Assembly (NCBI GenBank): GCA_903847095.1
Contig: CAINCQ010000024.1
Span: forward strand, 80,628-126,617
Length of the DNA stretch: 45,990 nt
Direction of reading: 5' to 3'
Source of the DNA: an uncultured bacterium
GTDB taxonomy: Bacteria; Patescibacteriota; Minisyncoccia; Minisyncoccales; UBA5738
Position 1 is the first letter of the stretch. Each line of letters opens with the position of its first letter. This document shows positions 20,567 to 30,280 of the stretch, piece after piece. The position numbers and the translations under genes are program-made. A model generated the notes under the pieces. The model was not told where the DNA came from. It saw nothing but the letters and a program-made list of their open reading frames with translations, and did no database searches.

Positions 20567-21712
20567 ATGGTTGCCAAAAACGATGTTTCCGATTTGATCC
20601 GTTTTGCTTTGACCACGTTATTTATCGTGCTTTTTTTTGTTGGGGTTGGGTTGGTGGCCGTGGTGCTGGTTGGAAAACAAGCGTCCAAGGTTAATGTGGC
20701 CGATATTTCCAAGGCGGTTGGGATCAAACCTAAAGCGGCGGTTAAGGAGCCGCTTACCATGCATTTTGTCGGCGACGTGATGTTGGACCGCGGAGTGGAA
20801 TTCATGGTGGATAAATACGGCAACAGTGATTACTCTTTTCCGTTTTTGAACGTGGCGGAAAAACTGAAAGCAGCGGACGTGGTTTTCGGCAATCTCGAGG
20901 GGCCGGTTTCCGACAAGGGCTATCGGGCCGGAAGCATTTACTCATTCGAAGTGAACCCCAAAGCCATCAATGGGTTGAAGTACGCCGGGTTCAACGTCAT
21001 GTCGTGCGCCAACAATCATATGTTCGATTATACGCGCGCGGCTTTGGAAGATACGCTTACCCGCCTGAAAGAAGCCAACATTATTTGTGTGGGGGCGGGG
21101 ATGGACGCGGCCGATGCCGCCGCCCCGAAATTCCTGAACGTTAAAGGCAATAAAATAGCTTTCCTTGGCTATGCCGACTTCGATGTGCCATCATGGCTGG
21201 CGGCCGAGAAGCTTTCCGGGTTTGCCAAGCTTACGGCGGCTGATCTTAAAACCGGTATCGAAAGGGCTAAAAACGAGGGCGCGGATATCGTGGTCGTTTC
21301 TTTTCATTTCGGAACGGAATATCAACCGGCGGCCAATGATTCGCAAATAAAATGGGCGCAGTCGGCGATAAATAACGGAGCGGACCTGGTGATAGGACAC
21401 CATCCCCACGTAGTCCAGCCCTTGGAAGAGTATAGGTCAAATTTCAATCCCAACCAGGACCGGCTGGCCGGGTCGGTCGACAAGAAAAATATTTTTAATT
21501 TTGGATTCAACTCTTCCAAAGAGGAAGCGTCCAACCAAAAGTCCGGCTGGATCGCGTATTCGTTGGGTAATTTCGTTTTTGACCAAAATTTTTCCGTAGA
21601 GACCATGGAAGGCGGTTTTTTGGAAGTTGAGACCAAGGACGGAAAGATCGCAAGCGTTGTTGAAAAAAAGGTCAAGATCAATGACCATTACCAACCCAAT
21701 ATCATCGACTAA
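20567..21712 (+). CDS. CapA-family (poly-gamma-glutamate synthesis type) protein
   Basis: 381 residues. One N-terminal TM segment (residues about 12-38) anchors a PGA_cap / CapA domain, which belongs to the calcineurin-like metallophosphatase superfamily. Its motifs are all visible: MHFVGDVMLDR (about 65-75), GNLEGP, MSCANNHMFDY, FLGYADFD, SFHFGTEYQ, GHHPHVVQPLE and YSLGNFVFDQ. CapA proteins take part in making or attaching poly-gamma-glutamate in some bacteria, but CPR copies are often solitary and their role is unknown; no capB/capC is present here. No Shine-Dalgarno site precedes ATG 20567. Confidence 0.92.
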   Translation: MVAKNDVSDLIRFALTTLFIVLFFVGVGLVAVVLVGKQASKVNVADISKAVGIKPKAAVKEPLTMHFVGDVMLDRGVEFMVDKYGNSDYSFPFLNVAEKLKAADVVFGNLEGPVSDKGYRAGSIYSFEVNPKAINGLKYAGFNVMSCANNHMFDYTRAALEDTLTRLKEANIICVGAGMDAADAAAPKFLNVKGNKIAFLGYADFDVPSWLAAEKLSGFAKLTAADLKTGIERAKNEGADIVVVSFHFGTEYQPAANDSQIKWAQSAINNGADLVIGHHPHVVQPLEEYRSNFNPNQDRLAGSVDKKNIFNFGFNSSKEEASNQKSGWIAYSLGNFVFDQNFSVETMEGGFLEVETKDGKIASVVEKKVKINDHYQPNIID

Positions 21713-21810
21713 AGTTTTGCTTTTATCCAGAGTGTTTTAAATCGATTGTTTTTTCGGTGAAACGCCGCTAAACTATCCAATAGGGCAATAAAAAAACAAC
21801 AAATCCATCC

Positions 21811-22836
21811 ATGAACAAGAACGTGTTAATCGTAGGCATCGGCGGGCGCACCGGAGCCATGTTCGCCGAAGAGTTAAAAGAGGCCGGCAACATTTTTGGC
21901 GTTGGCCTTGACCGGGAGATAGATCTGATCGAAGAAAAAAAGATCGTTATCTCAAGGAACGGAGAAAGCAAAATATACGTCGTTAATGCCGTCAGGTCAT
22001 GGGAATTTAAGAATTTGGCTGCCGAGATCGCCCCGGATTTTATATTTATTACCGCGAAGAATCCGGTTGGCGAGGCAGTGAAATATTATTACCGTAATTT
22101 TAAAAATATCCAGAAATACCCGGTCTTGGTCCTATCCCAGAATGGATTATCGGCCGCGAATGACGCCCGTGAAGCGCTGAAGGAGGTTTTAGGGTCGGAA
22201 GCGGAAAAAGTAAAGATAATCAGGCTAAGCCTTTTTAATCCGATAGGGGCGAATTTGTCCGACGATGGGATCTTTTCCATTAATTATTCGGTGCCGGTGC
22301 AATTATGTTATGGCGTCCACAGCGGCGGAGAGGATGCTTCCGATTTGCGCGAAATTTTACTTAAAACCAAGGTCGAGAGCGAGGAGGTCGCGCCAAAAGA
22401 TACCAGGAACATGGAATATACCAAGCTTTTCATGAACCTGATCGGCATGGCTTCGGCCGTGAGAAGCAAATCGGTTAAAGAAGGGTTTAACGACCAAGAA
22501 ACTTTTGTCCAGGAGATCAATGTCCTGCGCGAATACGCGAAAGTCGTGAAAAGAGGAGGCGGTAAGTTTTTGAATTTTACCAACTATCCTTATCCGTTGG
22601 GATTAATGGCTTGGGCGGTTGTGTCTCTGCCTTTGCCGGTCTGGTCCCTTTTTAAGTCGCAAGTTGCGGGTCTTGTGGGTTCCAAACGGAACGACAAGCC
22701 AAAGGACATCGGTGAGATAGATTATTATAACGGTGAAGTAGTAAAACTAGCCAAGTTTCTGGGGGAAAGCGTTCCCGTGAACGAGAAGGTACTCCAACAA
22801 GGAAGGGCGGTTCTAAAAAAAGGCCAAGCCGGTTAG
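21811..22836 (+). CDS. Ketopantoate reductase (ApbA/PanE)-like protein
   Basis: 341 residues. N-terminal Rossmann fold (VLIVGIGGRTGAMFAEEL, with altered glycine pattern GIGGRTG), a central SQNGL and NPIGANL region, and a C-terminal helical domain ending in GEIDYYNGEVVKLAKFLGESVPVNEKV, which closely follows the ApbA/PanE ending (EID-x3-G-x3-A/L-G-x5-P). Ketopantoate reductase makes pantoate for CoA from NADPH. The atypical glycine loop and insertions in the middle make it possible that this paralog has another 2-oxo-acid substrate. The CoaD-like fusion at 12060 is the only other CoA-related gene seen. No Shine-Dalgarno site; a terminator follows. Confidence 0.7.
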   Translation: MNKNVLIVGIGGRTGAMFAEELKEAGNIFGVGLDREIDLIEEKKIVISRNGESKIYVVNAVRSWEFKNLAAEIAPDFIFITAKNPVGEAVKYYYRNFKNIQKYPVLVLSQNGLSAANDAREALKEVLGSEAEKVKIIRLSLFNPIGANLSDDGIFSINYSVPVQLCYGVHSGGEDASDLREILLKTKVESEEVAPKDTRNMEYTKLFMNLIGMASAVRSKSVKEGFNDQETFVQEINVLREYAKVVKRGGGKFLNFTNYPYPLGLMAWAVVSLPLPVWSLFKSQVAGLVGSKRNDKPKDIGEIDYYNGEVVKLAKFLGESVPVNEKVLQQGRAVLKKGQAG

Positions 22837-22871
22837 CCGGCCGGTAATGGGAATAAATCACAAAAAGATCG

Positions 22872-22893
22872 AGCGGAAAAAACCGCTTTTTCT
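22872..22893 (+). terminator. Rho-independent terminator
   Basis: AGCGG-AAAAAA-CCGCT followed by a T-rich tract. Confidence 0.8.
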
Positions 22894-23117
22894 TTTTTTG
22901 CAATACGATATTCGGGAATAATAAGTTATTCACATTGACAGAAGTCGTTACTCTTGGGAAAATATTGAGAAGGTCATAACATTTCTGTTTTTATTAATTT
23001 TGGCGGTTTGTTCCGCCAGCCCGTAGCGAGCCAGGCGAGCGGAGGATTAACAAATTACCGCGTTGCTTCGCGCGCGGTAGTTTCTTTTAAACTAGTGGAG
23101 AAAATTTATATAATATT
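22894..23117 (+). promoter_or_regulatory. Upstream region of the surface operon
   Basis: 224 bases without a gene. Features: a TTGACA near 22936, hairpins GGCGG-TTTGTT-CCGCC (about 23001-23016) and TACCGCG/CGCGGTA (about 23057-23079), GGAG at 23097-23100, and TATAAT at 23109-23114, only three bases before ATG 23118. The true promoter and ribosome site are unclear: GGAG is far from the start, and the TATAAT is too close for a normal leader. Confidence 0.4.
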
Positions 23118-26100
23118 ATGAATAAAAATCTGGAAAAACTTCCGGCGGCTTTAAGGTTTGGGGGCGTTATTTTATTATTAGTTTCAAGTTTTTTCATAAT
23201 TGATCCGCTAAACAAGGCTATCGGTTTGGGTAATAATCTGGTGAACGCCAGTTGTACCAATGGATGCTTGACTGCCGGATGGCAATGTAATTCATCGCAG
23301 GCCCGCCATCAGTGCGGCGATTTTAACGGGGATGGCTGTCTGGAGTGGGCAGATACCATTTACAGCTGCGCGACGGGCCAGACTTGCACGGATGGAATGT
23401 GCTCGGGCGGCGGCAGTTGTGTCTGCTTGGCTTGGGTGAACGGGGATTGTTGCAATGGCACCGATTGTACCAAGGGATACAGGAAACAAACCCGGACTTG
23501 CACGCCCACGCAATGTAGTTTTGAAGGCCGGATCATAAACGATGCCACCTGCACCGGCGGAAGCGGAACTTGCACCCAAGATTCCGAATGCAAAATGGAT
23601 AATGCCACTTGTTCCTGCAGCAGCGGGAAATGTTTGTGCTGTCCGACCGTCAATGGTGTGACCGGCAAGGTTTGTTCTTACAACACGGAGCAGTGTTATT
23701 ATGAAGCGAACATGCAGCTTTGCGGCGCGAGCGGCGTTTATTGCGGATCGAATACCTCTTACCCGCATTATAAATGTGAAGCGGAAACCGGTTCGGTTTT
23801 GAAAACATTGTTGAAAACATTGGAGCCTAACGGTTCGGTTTGCAGTTATACCAGCAAGAGTTGTTGCACGGGCGCGATCTGCAACCCGCTGGGGTCTTGC
23901 GATGGTCATGCCGCCCCTCCGGTCATTTCCAACGTTAAACCGCAAAGCACTTTCAAGGTTTCTTCGGATGCCGATATTACCATTTCGGCCGATACCAACA
24001 TCGATTCGATTTGTAAATTCAGCGGGATCGATCAGGATTACGATTCGATGCCGAACACCTTTTTGAATACCGGAAAAAAATTCCATTCCCAAAGCCTGGG
24101 AAAAACGACGGTCGGGGAACATACTTTATATGTCCGCTGCAAGGGGGTTAATTGCGTTAAAAATACCGTTTCGGCGGTCATCAAATTCACGGTAATCGAT
24201 GCCGGCGGCGATAAACTTGCCCCCAAAATAACCAATCCTTTGCCGACCGGCGACGTTGATTGGGAAAACGTAACGCTTTCCGTGGAAACGGATGAAGCCG
24301 CGACTTGTTATATCGACCGGAAAGACAATACCGCATACGCCGATATGGAAACCTTGATGGGGACGACGGATGGACGGAATCATTCTGCTTCCATCGATCT
24401 TACCGGATACGCCGATGCGACATATACTTATTACGTGAAGTGCAAAGATCTGGCCGGGAATACCAACGATGACTCGAATCAAGGGAAAATAATATTCACT
24501 TATACCGGCGGATCAAACAATGGTTCGGACACCACTCCTCCGGTCATTTCCAATCTGCTACCCAAAGACACGATTACGGATAATACTCCTAAGATATCGG
24601 CTGATACCGACGAAAATGCCACTTGCCGGTTCAGCTTCGCCGACAAGGATTATGACCAAATGACCGATACCTTTACGATGACCGGCGGCAAGGTTCACGA
24701 ATATACTTTTGCCTCCTCTCTTAGCGACGGAGCTTATACGATTTATGTCCGATGCAAGGATGATAATGGAAACAAGAACACAAAATCGGAAAAGATCGTG
24801 TTTACGATCGATACTTCCACCACCTGTACCACGGATAGCAATTGTGCAACCGGTCAAACATGTACCGGCGGAAAATGTGTGACCAGCACGACCTGTACCA
24901 GCGACTCCGGTTGCGCAACCGGACAAACTTGTACCGGAGGAAAGTGTGTAACCAGCACCACCTGCACTTCAGACAGTGGTTGCGCAACCGGTCAAACTTG
25001 CACAAGCGGAAAATGCGTGACCAGTACCGGTTGTACCACGGATAGCAATTGTGCAACCGGCCAAACGTGTACCAGTGGAAAATGCGTGACCAGCACCACC
25101 TGCACCTCAGACAGTGGTTGTGCAACCGGTCAAACTTGCACAAGCGGAAAATGCGTGACCAGTACCGGTTGTACCACGGATAGCAATTGTTCAACTGGCC
25201 AAACGTGTACCAGTGGAAAGTGTGTAACCAGCACCACCTGCACCTCAGACAGTGGTTGCGCCTCTGGCAAGACTTGTACCAACGGAAAATGTGTGACCAG
25301 TACGACCTGCACCAGTGACTCCGGTTGCGCAACCGGCCAAACGTGCACCGGCGGAAAGTGTGTGAATGACACCACTCCTCCGGTCATTTCCAATCCTAAA
25401 CCAACCGGTACGTTAACCAGCGGTTCCGGGGTTACTCTTTCGGTGGCCACGGACGAAAACGCTACTTGTAAGTACGACACCACGGACAAGGATTTTGATT
25501 CAATGGCGAATACCTTTGGAGGCGCTGGTACCAAATCACATTCCAAGGCACTTTCCGGTACCCTAAGCGATGGCGCTAAAATTTACTATGTCCGTTGTAA
25601 AGATACGGCTGGAAACAAGAATACCGCATCGACCAAGATAGAGTTTACCGTAGATACAACGACTGACGACACCACTACCGATGATACAACCACGGACGAT
25701 ACGACGACAGACGATACCACCACAGACGATACCACCACGGATGATACCACCACGGATGATACCACCACGGATGATACCACTGGCGATGATACAACGGTTG
25801 ACGGCCTTACGGTCACGCTGGTAAAACCGACCAGCGCCATAACCGTAGCGGAAACCGATTTTGTTGTTTCAACCAATCATAACGCCGTTTGCAAACTCTC
25901 CGATACGGATCAAGCTTATGCTTCCATGCCTTGGACCTTTACCACAACCGGCGGCAAGACTCATTCTGTACATTTGATCAATTTTGATCCCGGGGCCAGT
26001 AAAGTTTATGTTCGTTGTAAGGATACGGAGACCAATACGGTGATGTCAAAATCAGCGGTTTTCACGGTAACTTACAATAATAGCGGCGGAGGTGGTGATA

Positions 26101-29100
26101 ACACGATCGATGGTTTGACGATGACGTTAGTCGGACCGACCAAAGCCATAACCGTAGCGGAAACCGACTTCGTTATTTCAACCAGCCATAACGCCGTTTG
26201 CAAACTCTCCGATACGGATCAAGCTTACGCTTCCATGCCTTGGACTTTTACCACGACCGGCGGCAAGACCCATTCCGTCCATTTGATCAATTTTGATCCC
26301 GGGGCCAGTAAAGTTTATGTTCGTTGCCGGGATTTGGAAACCGGTATCGTGAGTTCTAAGTCGGCGGTTTTTACCATTACTTACAATTCAAATGGCGATG
26401 ATACAACGACTGACGACACCACTACCGATGATACAACCACGGACGATACGACGACCGACGATACAACCACGGACGACACCACCACGGATGATACCACTGG
26501 CGATGATGACATAACGGACGACGATTCGGCTACTGGCGATGACGATACAACGACGGATGATACCGCCACCGACGATACAACTACGGATGATACGACGACC
26601 GACGATACAACTACCGATACTACTCCGCCTGTCATCAGCGGCGCTTTGCCGACTGGTACGGTAAACGCTTCACCGGTCACGGTTTCGGTGAAAACCGACG
26701 AAAAAGCGACCTGTAAGCTGGATGTAATTGATAAGGATTACGATTCGCTGAAAATGACTCTTAAGGCCGATTCGGAAAAGAAAAGCCATTCGATCAAGGT
26801 TATGGCTTTGTCAGGCGGGGATTACAAGGTATATGTTCGTTGTCAGGACGTTGCCGGTAACAAAAACACCAAAGCAACGGTAATTTCTTTTAAGGTAACG
26901 CTAGGCGGGACGGATAAAACACCGCCCGAAATATCAAATCCTTTGCCTAAAGACACGATAAGTTCTATTGATGTCCAAATATCCGTTGAAACGGCAAAAG
27001 AGAACGCGACTTGCAAGTTCGATACCCAGGATACGGATTACGATTCGATGGCTTCTGATTTTGACCAGACCGGAGGCACGATTCATAAATCCCAATTTAT
27101 GGCTTTGGGAGACGGTAATTACACCGTATATGTCCGGTGCAAAGACGTTGCCGGAAACGTAAATACATCTTCGGCCAAGATCGTTTTCAAGATCGATACC
27201 ACGGGTTCATTCAATAACAGCGGCAAAGACACCGGCGGAGATGACGTCGCGGGCGAAATCATGACCATCAAGGGTGATTATGTCTGGCAGAATGACGATG
27301 CCGGAAAACTGGGATCTTTTCCTTGGGTGAATTGGTTTGCCGGATACGAGTTTGTTCCTCAAAAGGATGGCGCCATAACGGAACTTTGCGGTTTCTTCGA
27401 TAACAAAGCGTTGATGGTCAATCTTTACGACGATTCTTTCCGCCTATTGGCCGCGGCAAAAGTCAATAGCGGGAACAATTGGAATTGCGCTCCGATTTCC
27501 CCGGTAACCGTTGCGAAAGGGAAAAATTATTTCGTAGCCGTCAACGCGTCCCAGTCTTCGATACATTACAAATACCAATGTTGCAATCCATCCTTGCTTC
27601 CCAGAACGATCAAGGACGTCAAGGTGGTGGCGGGCGTGCGCCAGGCCAATAAAAATGCTTTTGGAACAGGTATCAAGAGATACGCTTATTTGTTGTTCGG
27701 ATTGGTTGATGCCAAATTTAGCACGGGATCAGTCTTGGCTCCCGCCGCTTCCGACACAACACCTCCGGTAATTACCGATCCCTTGCCTTCAGGCACCATT
27801 TCAAACAATAAGCCGACCATTTCGGTGAAAACCGACGAAAACGCGACTTGCCGGTTCGAGCATTCGGGCGTGAGCTATTCGAACATGAAGCACGTGTTCA
27901 GCCAAACAGGCGGTCTTACCCATACCAAAGTGATTGGTCCGAAAAAAGACGGGACGTATGTTCGCTATGTCCGGTGCAAGGATGCCGCCGGGAATAAAAA
28001 CACCAAGTCCGTTAAGATTACATTCACGATCAAGAACGGTAGCGTGACCGATACGACGCCTCCCGTGATAACGAACGCCAAACCGACCGGCACCATTAGC
28101 GATAACAAACCGACACTCTCGGTTACGACTGACGAAGACGCGACCTGTAAATATTGCGAGACCGATTCTTCGTATACGTCTTTATGCAAGTCTTTTTCCA
28201 CTACCGGAACAAAAACCCACTCGGTTGCCGTTGGGCCGCTGAACGATGAAAGCTATACTTATTACGTTAGATGTAAAGATAAGGCGGGGAATGTTAATAC
28301 CGCCTCGACCAAGATCCAATTCACCGTGGAGGCCGGAAGCAACGATACCACGCCTCCCGCAATATCGGAGGTGAAAGTAAGTCCGGCATCCGGCAAGATT
28401 GGCGATACGTTCACTATTACCGCTAAAGCAACCGATAGCAGCGGCATCAGTTCTGTTCAGGCCCAGCTTCAAATTCCCGACGGAACTACGGTTGCGACCG
28501 TAACTTTGAAAGATGATGGCGCAAGCGGCGACGGAAGCGCTAATGACGGAGTTTACGGAGCGACGTGGCTGTCCACAGGAATGACGGCAGGCACGTATTA
28601 CGTCGATATCGTCGCCAAGGACAAGTATAACAACAGCGCAACCGATAATAACGGGGCTACTTTTACCATTACCGGAAGCTCGGTGAACGGCGATTGCAAA
28701 ACCCTTACCAACAACGGGTCCGCGGCGGACAAAGTCGATGTGACGTTCGTGCCTTGCGGCTACGGCAGCGACCTGGCGACTTTTGAAAGCGACGCTAAAA
28801 AGCATATTGCCAAATTCTCGTACACCAACGACGTTTCCAAGTTCAATTTCCATATCGTAACGAAAACCGGGATTACCTGCGGGACGAATACCTGTACGAA
28901 TTTGGATTCTTACGGTTCTAAATTTAGACAGTACGCTTCGGTTTGTGATACCGATCAAGTGATAGGATTGATGAAGTCGGCCCAGGACGGGGGTTGCTCG
29001 GGTATGGGTTCCGGGTTGAGTTTCGTGAACCAATCCACGTCCCCGTATGTTTCTGTCCATGAAACGGGACATGCGTTTTTCAGCATCGATGACGAATATG

Positions 29101-29333
29101 TCTATCAGCAATATCGGCCCATAAGCAATCCTTCGTACAATTGCGATAACAATTCGTCTTGTCCGACTTGGAGCGGGCTTTCCGGGGCGCAATGCATAAA
29201 GGGCTGTACTAATTCAAGCGCCTATCGATCGGCGCAAAACGGTATAATGAACAATCCGGATCAAGGAACGAACGTAGGTTTTTCGCCGGCCTGCGCAAAA
29301 CGTATTTCGAGCGTATTAAGCAAGTACAAATAA
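23118..29333 (+). CDS. Giant secreted multi-domain protein with C-terminal M64-like metallopeptidase
   Basis: 2071 residues. N-terminal signal/anchor (about 10-40), then a Cys-rich region (about 45-255); three Ig-like modules (about 265-565), each with a DTTPPVIS-type start, TDE-x-ATC and YYVRCKD(x)AGN; eight 23-residue Cys repeats (569-752); another Ig-like module; an acidic TTDD linker; two almost identical modules (about 896-1090); a second TTDD linker; two Ig-like modules; a DUF4082-like beta module (about 1385-1540); two more Ig-like modules; a choice-of-anchor-X-like module (DDG-x3-GDGSANDGVYG); and a final domain with HETGHAFFSIDDEY (H1981, E1982, H1985), the HExGH-x6-DEY signature of M64 (IgA-type) peptidases. 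It is probably exported and surface-displayed, with the peptidase farthest from the membrane. It heads a five-gene block, with the next ATG two bases after its stop. Confidence 0.88.
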   Translation: MNKNLEKLPAALRFGGVILLLVSSFFIIDPLNKAIGLGNNLVNASCTNGCLTAGWQCNSSQARHQCGDFNGDGCLEWADTIYSCATGQTCTDGMCSGGGSCVCLAWVNGDCCNGTDCTKGYRKQTRTCTPTQCSFEGRIINDATCTGGSGTCTQDSECKMDNATCSCSSGKCLCCPTVNGVTGKVCSYNTEQCYYEANMQLCGASGVYCGSNTSYPHYKCEAETGSVLKTLLKTLEPNGSVCSYTSKSCCTGAICNPLGSCDGHAAPPVISNVKPQSTFKVSSDADITISADTNIDSICKFSGIDQDYDSMPNTFLNTGKKFHSQSLGKTTVGEHTLYVRCKGVNCVKNTVSAVIKFTVIDAGGDKLAPKITNPLPTGDVDWENVTLSVETDEAATCYIDRKDNTAYADMETLMGTTDGRNHSASIDLTGYADATYTYYVKCKDLAGNTNDDSNQGKIIFTYTGGSNNGSDTTPPVISNLLPKDTITDNTPKISADTDENATCRFSFADKDYDQMTDTFTMTGGKVHEYTFASSLSDGAYTIYVRCKDDNGNKNTKSEKIVFTIDTSTTCTTDSNCATGQTCTGGKCVTSTTCTSDSGCATGQTCTGGKCVTSTTCTSDSGCATGQTCTSGKCVTSTGCTTDSNCATGQTCTSGKCVTSTTCTSDSGCATGQTCTSGKCVTSTGCTTDSNCSTGQTCTSGKCVTSTTCTSDSGCASGKTCTNGKCVTSTTCTSDSGCATGQTCTGGKCVNDTTPPVISNPKPTGTLTSGSGVTLSVATDENATCKYDTTDKDFDSMANTFGGAGTKSHSKALSGTLSDGAKIYYVRCKDTAGNKNTASTKIEFTVDTTTDDTTTDDTTTDDTTTDDTTTDDTTTDDTTTDDTTTDDTTGDDTTVDGLTVTLVKPTSAITVAETDFVVSTNHNAVCKLSDTDQAYASMPWTFTTTGGKTHSVHLINFDPGASKVYVRCKDTETNTVMSKSAVFTVTYNNSGGGGDNTIDGLTMTLVGPTKAITVAETDFVISTSHNAVCKLSDTDQAYASMPWTFTTTGGKTHSVHLINFDPGASKVYVRCRDLETGIVSSKSAVFTITYNSNGDDTTTDDTTTDDTTTDDTTTDDTTTDDTTTDDTTGDDDITDDDSATGDDDTTTDDTATDDTTTDDTTTDDTTTDTTPPVISGALPTGTVNASPVTVSVKTDEKATCKLDVIDKDYDSLKMTLKADSEKKSHSIKVMALSGGDYKVYVRCQDVAGNKNTKATVISFKVTLGGTDKTPPEISNPLPKDTISSIDVQISVETAKENATCKFDTQDTDYDSMASDFDQTGGTIHKSQFMALGDGNYTVYVRCKDVAGNVNTSSAKIVFKIDTTGSFNNSGKDTGGDDVAGEIMTIKGDYVWQNDDAGKLGSFPWVNWFAGYEFVPQKDGAITELCGFFDNKALMVNLYDDSFRLLAAAKVNSGNNWNCAPISPVTVAKGKNYFVAVNASQSSIHYKYQCCNPSLLPRTIKDVKVVAGVRQANKNAFGTGIKRYAYLLFGLVDAKFSTGSVLAPAASDTTPPVITDPLPSGTISNNKPTISVKTDENATCRFEHSGVSYSNMKHVFSQTGGLTHTKVIGPKKDGTYVRYVRCKDAAGNKNTKSVKITFTIKNGSVTDTTPPVITNAKPTGTISDNKPTLSVTTDEDATCKYCETDSSYTSLCKSFSTTGTKTHSVAVGPLNDESYTYYVRCKDKAGNVNTASTKIQFTVEAGSNDTTPPAISEVKVSPASGKIGDTFTITAKATDSSGISSVQAQLQIPDGTTVATVTLKDDGASGDGSANDGVYGATWLSTGMTAGTYYVDIVAKDKYNNSATDNNGATFTITGSSVNGDCKTLTNNGSAADKVDVTFVPCGYGSDLATFESDAKKHIAKFSYTNDVSKFNFHIVTKTGITCGTNTCTNLDSYGSKFRQYASVCDTDQVIGLMKSAQDGGCSGMGSGLSFVNQSTSPYVSVHETGHAFFSIDDEYVYQQYRPISNPSYNCDNNSSCPTWSGLSGAQCIKGCTNSSAYRSAQNGIMNNPDQGTNVGFSPACAKRISSVLSKYK
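24822..25373 (+). repeat. Eight tandem 69-base coding repeats (Cys-rich)
   Basis: In frame, each unit encodes 23 residues of the type TCTxDSxCATGQTCTxGKCVTS with four Cys. Units 3-6 alternate between two nearly identical variants, indicating recent expansion of a two-unit block. They probably form small disulfide-bonded knots. Confidence 0.92.
25660..25800 (+). repeat. TTDD-encoding low-complexity tract 1
   Basis: A 12-base period (GATACCACCACG variants) encodes repeating Asp-Asp-Thr-Thr-Thr units, an acidic and probably extended, possibly glycosylated linker. Confidence 0.9.
25803..26395 (+). repeat. Tandem duplication of a module of about 306 bases
   Basis: 25803-26095 and 26109-26395 encode almost identical modules; the central stretch covering ITVAETDF through YVRC is nearly unchanged at DNA level. 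The duplication is recent. Confidence 0.9.
26396..26625 (+). repeat. TTDD-encoding low-complexity tract 2
   Basis: A second Asp/Thr tract with 12-base periodicity, interrupted by a DDDITDDDSATGDDD segment. Confidence 0.88.
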
Positions 29334-29334
29334 C

Positions 29335-30180
29335 ATGAATAAAATAAAATACATGTTTGATCGATGTATTTTCGAAAAAGGAGGAAGCGGGGAGTGGCTT
29401 ATTGACGCTAATTATAAAACGGGCGCAAGAAAGGTTGTGACGATATTCCTTGGTTTTTTGGTCGCGGTCGCGGTTATTGCTGCTCCGGCTGGGTCCAAAG
29501 CTTCGTTTCAAGCCGGAAAGTCGCCTAATTTTTCGGCAGCCGGGCAGGCCGAAAGTTACTTGTTGTCGGTGGATTACAATAAGGATAACTATACCGTCCA
29601 AGGTATAACCTTGATAAAAGCGCAGGCTCCGGATCAGAACAGCCAGGTTGAAAAAGGGTTCCGTTGCGAGATAGTTTCGGTGAACGACGAGATTTTGTAT
29701 TCACTCAATTTCGGGGCCCCGAACATCCAATGTTCGGATACTTTCGGAAAAGAGGCGTCGGGAGGATGTACGGCCAAGGAGTCGGGCGAGTTTTCGTTGC
29801 AGTTGCCGTATTTTAAAACCGCGAAATTGATCAGCATATACGATCAGAACGACAAAATGGTTTTGGCGGCCGACGTATCCAGTTTTGCCCAACTTTGCGG
29901 GGACAATATTTGCCAGGAAAACGAGAATGCCTTGACGTGTCCGCAAGATTGCAAATCCGGAATAAAAGACGGTATTTGCGACCGTCAAATTGACGGTGTT
30001 TGCGATCCCGATTGCGCTAAAGGAGCCGATCCCGATTGCGCGGCCACGGCCAATTACTACTATTATGTCGCCGCCATAGCCGTGCTTATACTACTGGCCG
30101 GACTGGCCGGATATCTTATCTGGAGGAAGAATAACAAGAATGGCGAGCGGGCGGAGGGTGATGACGAAGAACAAAATTAG
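29335..30180 (+). CDS. TM protein with beta domain and eight-Cys module, copy 1
   Basis: 281 residues. The ATG lies one base after the stop codon of the giant protein (TAA-C-ATG), so translation is probably coupled. A long N-terminus precedes the hydrophobic export segment (about residues 35-55). A beta-type domain follows (YLLSVDYNKDNYTVQGITL through LISIYDQNDKMVLAADVSSF), then CGDNICQENENALTC-PQDC plus DGICD and GVCDPDCAKGADPDC, an eight-Cys Asp-rich module that could bind Ca2+. A C-terminal TM helix (YVAAIAVLILLAGLAGYLIW) and a charged cytoplasmic tail end the protein. A GGAGG inside the early coding region offers no good alternative start. It is probably the membrane partner of the secreted protein. 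Confidence 0.8.
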   Translation: MNKIKYMFDRCIFEKGGSGEWLIDANYKTGARKVVTIFLGFLVAVAVIAAPAGSKASFQAGKSPNFSAAGQAESYLLSVDYNKDNYTVQGITLIKAQAPDQNSQVEKGFRCEIVSVNDEILYSLNFGAPNIQCSDTFGKEASGGCTAKESGEFSLQLPYFKTAKLISIYDQNDKMVLAADVSSFAQLCGDNICQENENALTCPQDCKSGIKDGICDRQIDGVCDPDCAKGADPDCAATANYYYYVAAIAVLILLAGLAGYLIWRKNNKNGERAEGDDEEQN

Positions 30181-30280
30181 AAGCGTCGGATTATCGTAGG
30201 CGTGTCGAAAGGCGGAGCGCGAAAACTTTTCTGATTTCGGGTTCATATATCGGTCGAAGCACAATAAACGTCAAGGTAAA

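Noticed and set aside
24822-26625. Regular direct repeats that could suggest a CRISPR array or minisatellite
   Set aside because: Period and codon structure keep one reading frame open, there are no unique spacers, and the repeats encode Cys-rich or Asp/Thr-rich protein units.
28182-29192. A 336-codon minus-strand frame inside the giant gene
   Set aside because: It is opposite the peptidase coding sequence, with Arg/Ile/Gly-rich composition of a shadow frame; the sense protein has clear domains. The same applies to the 276-codon frame at 23292-24122.
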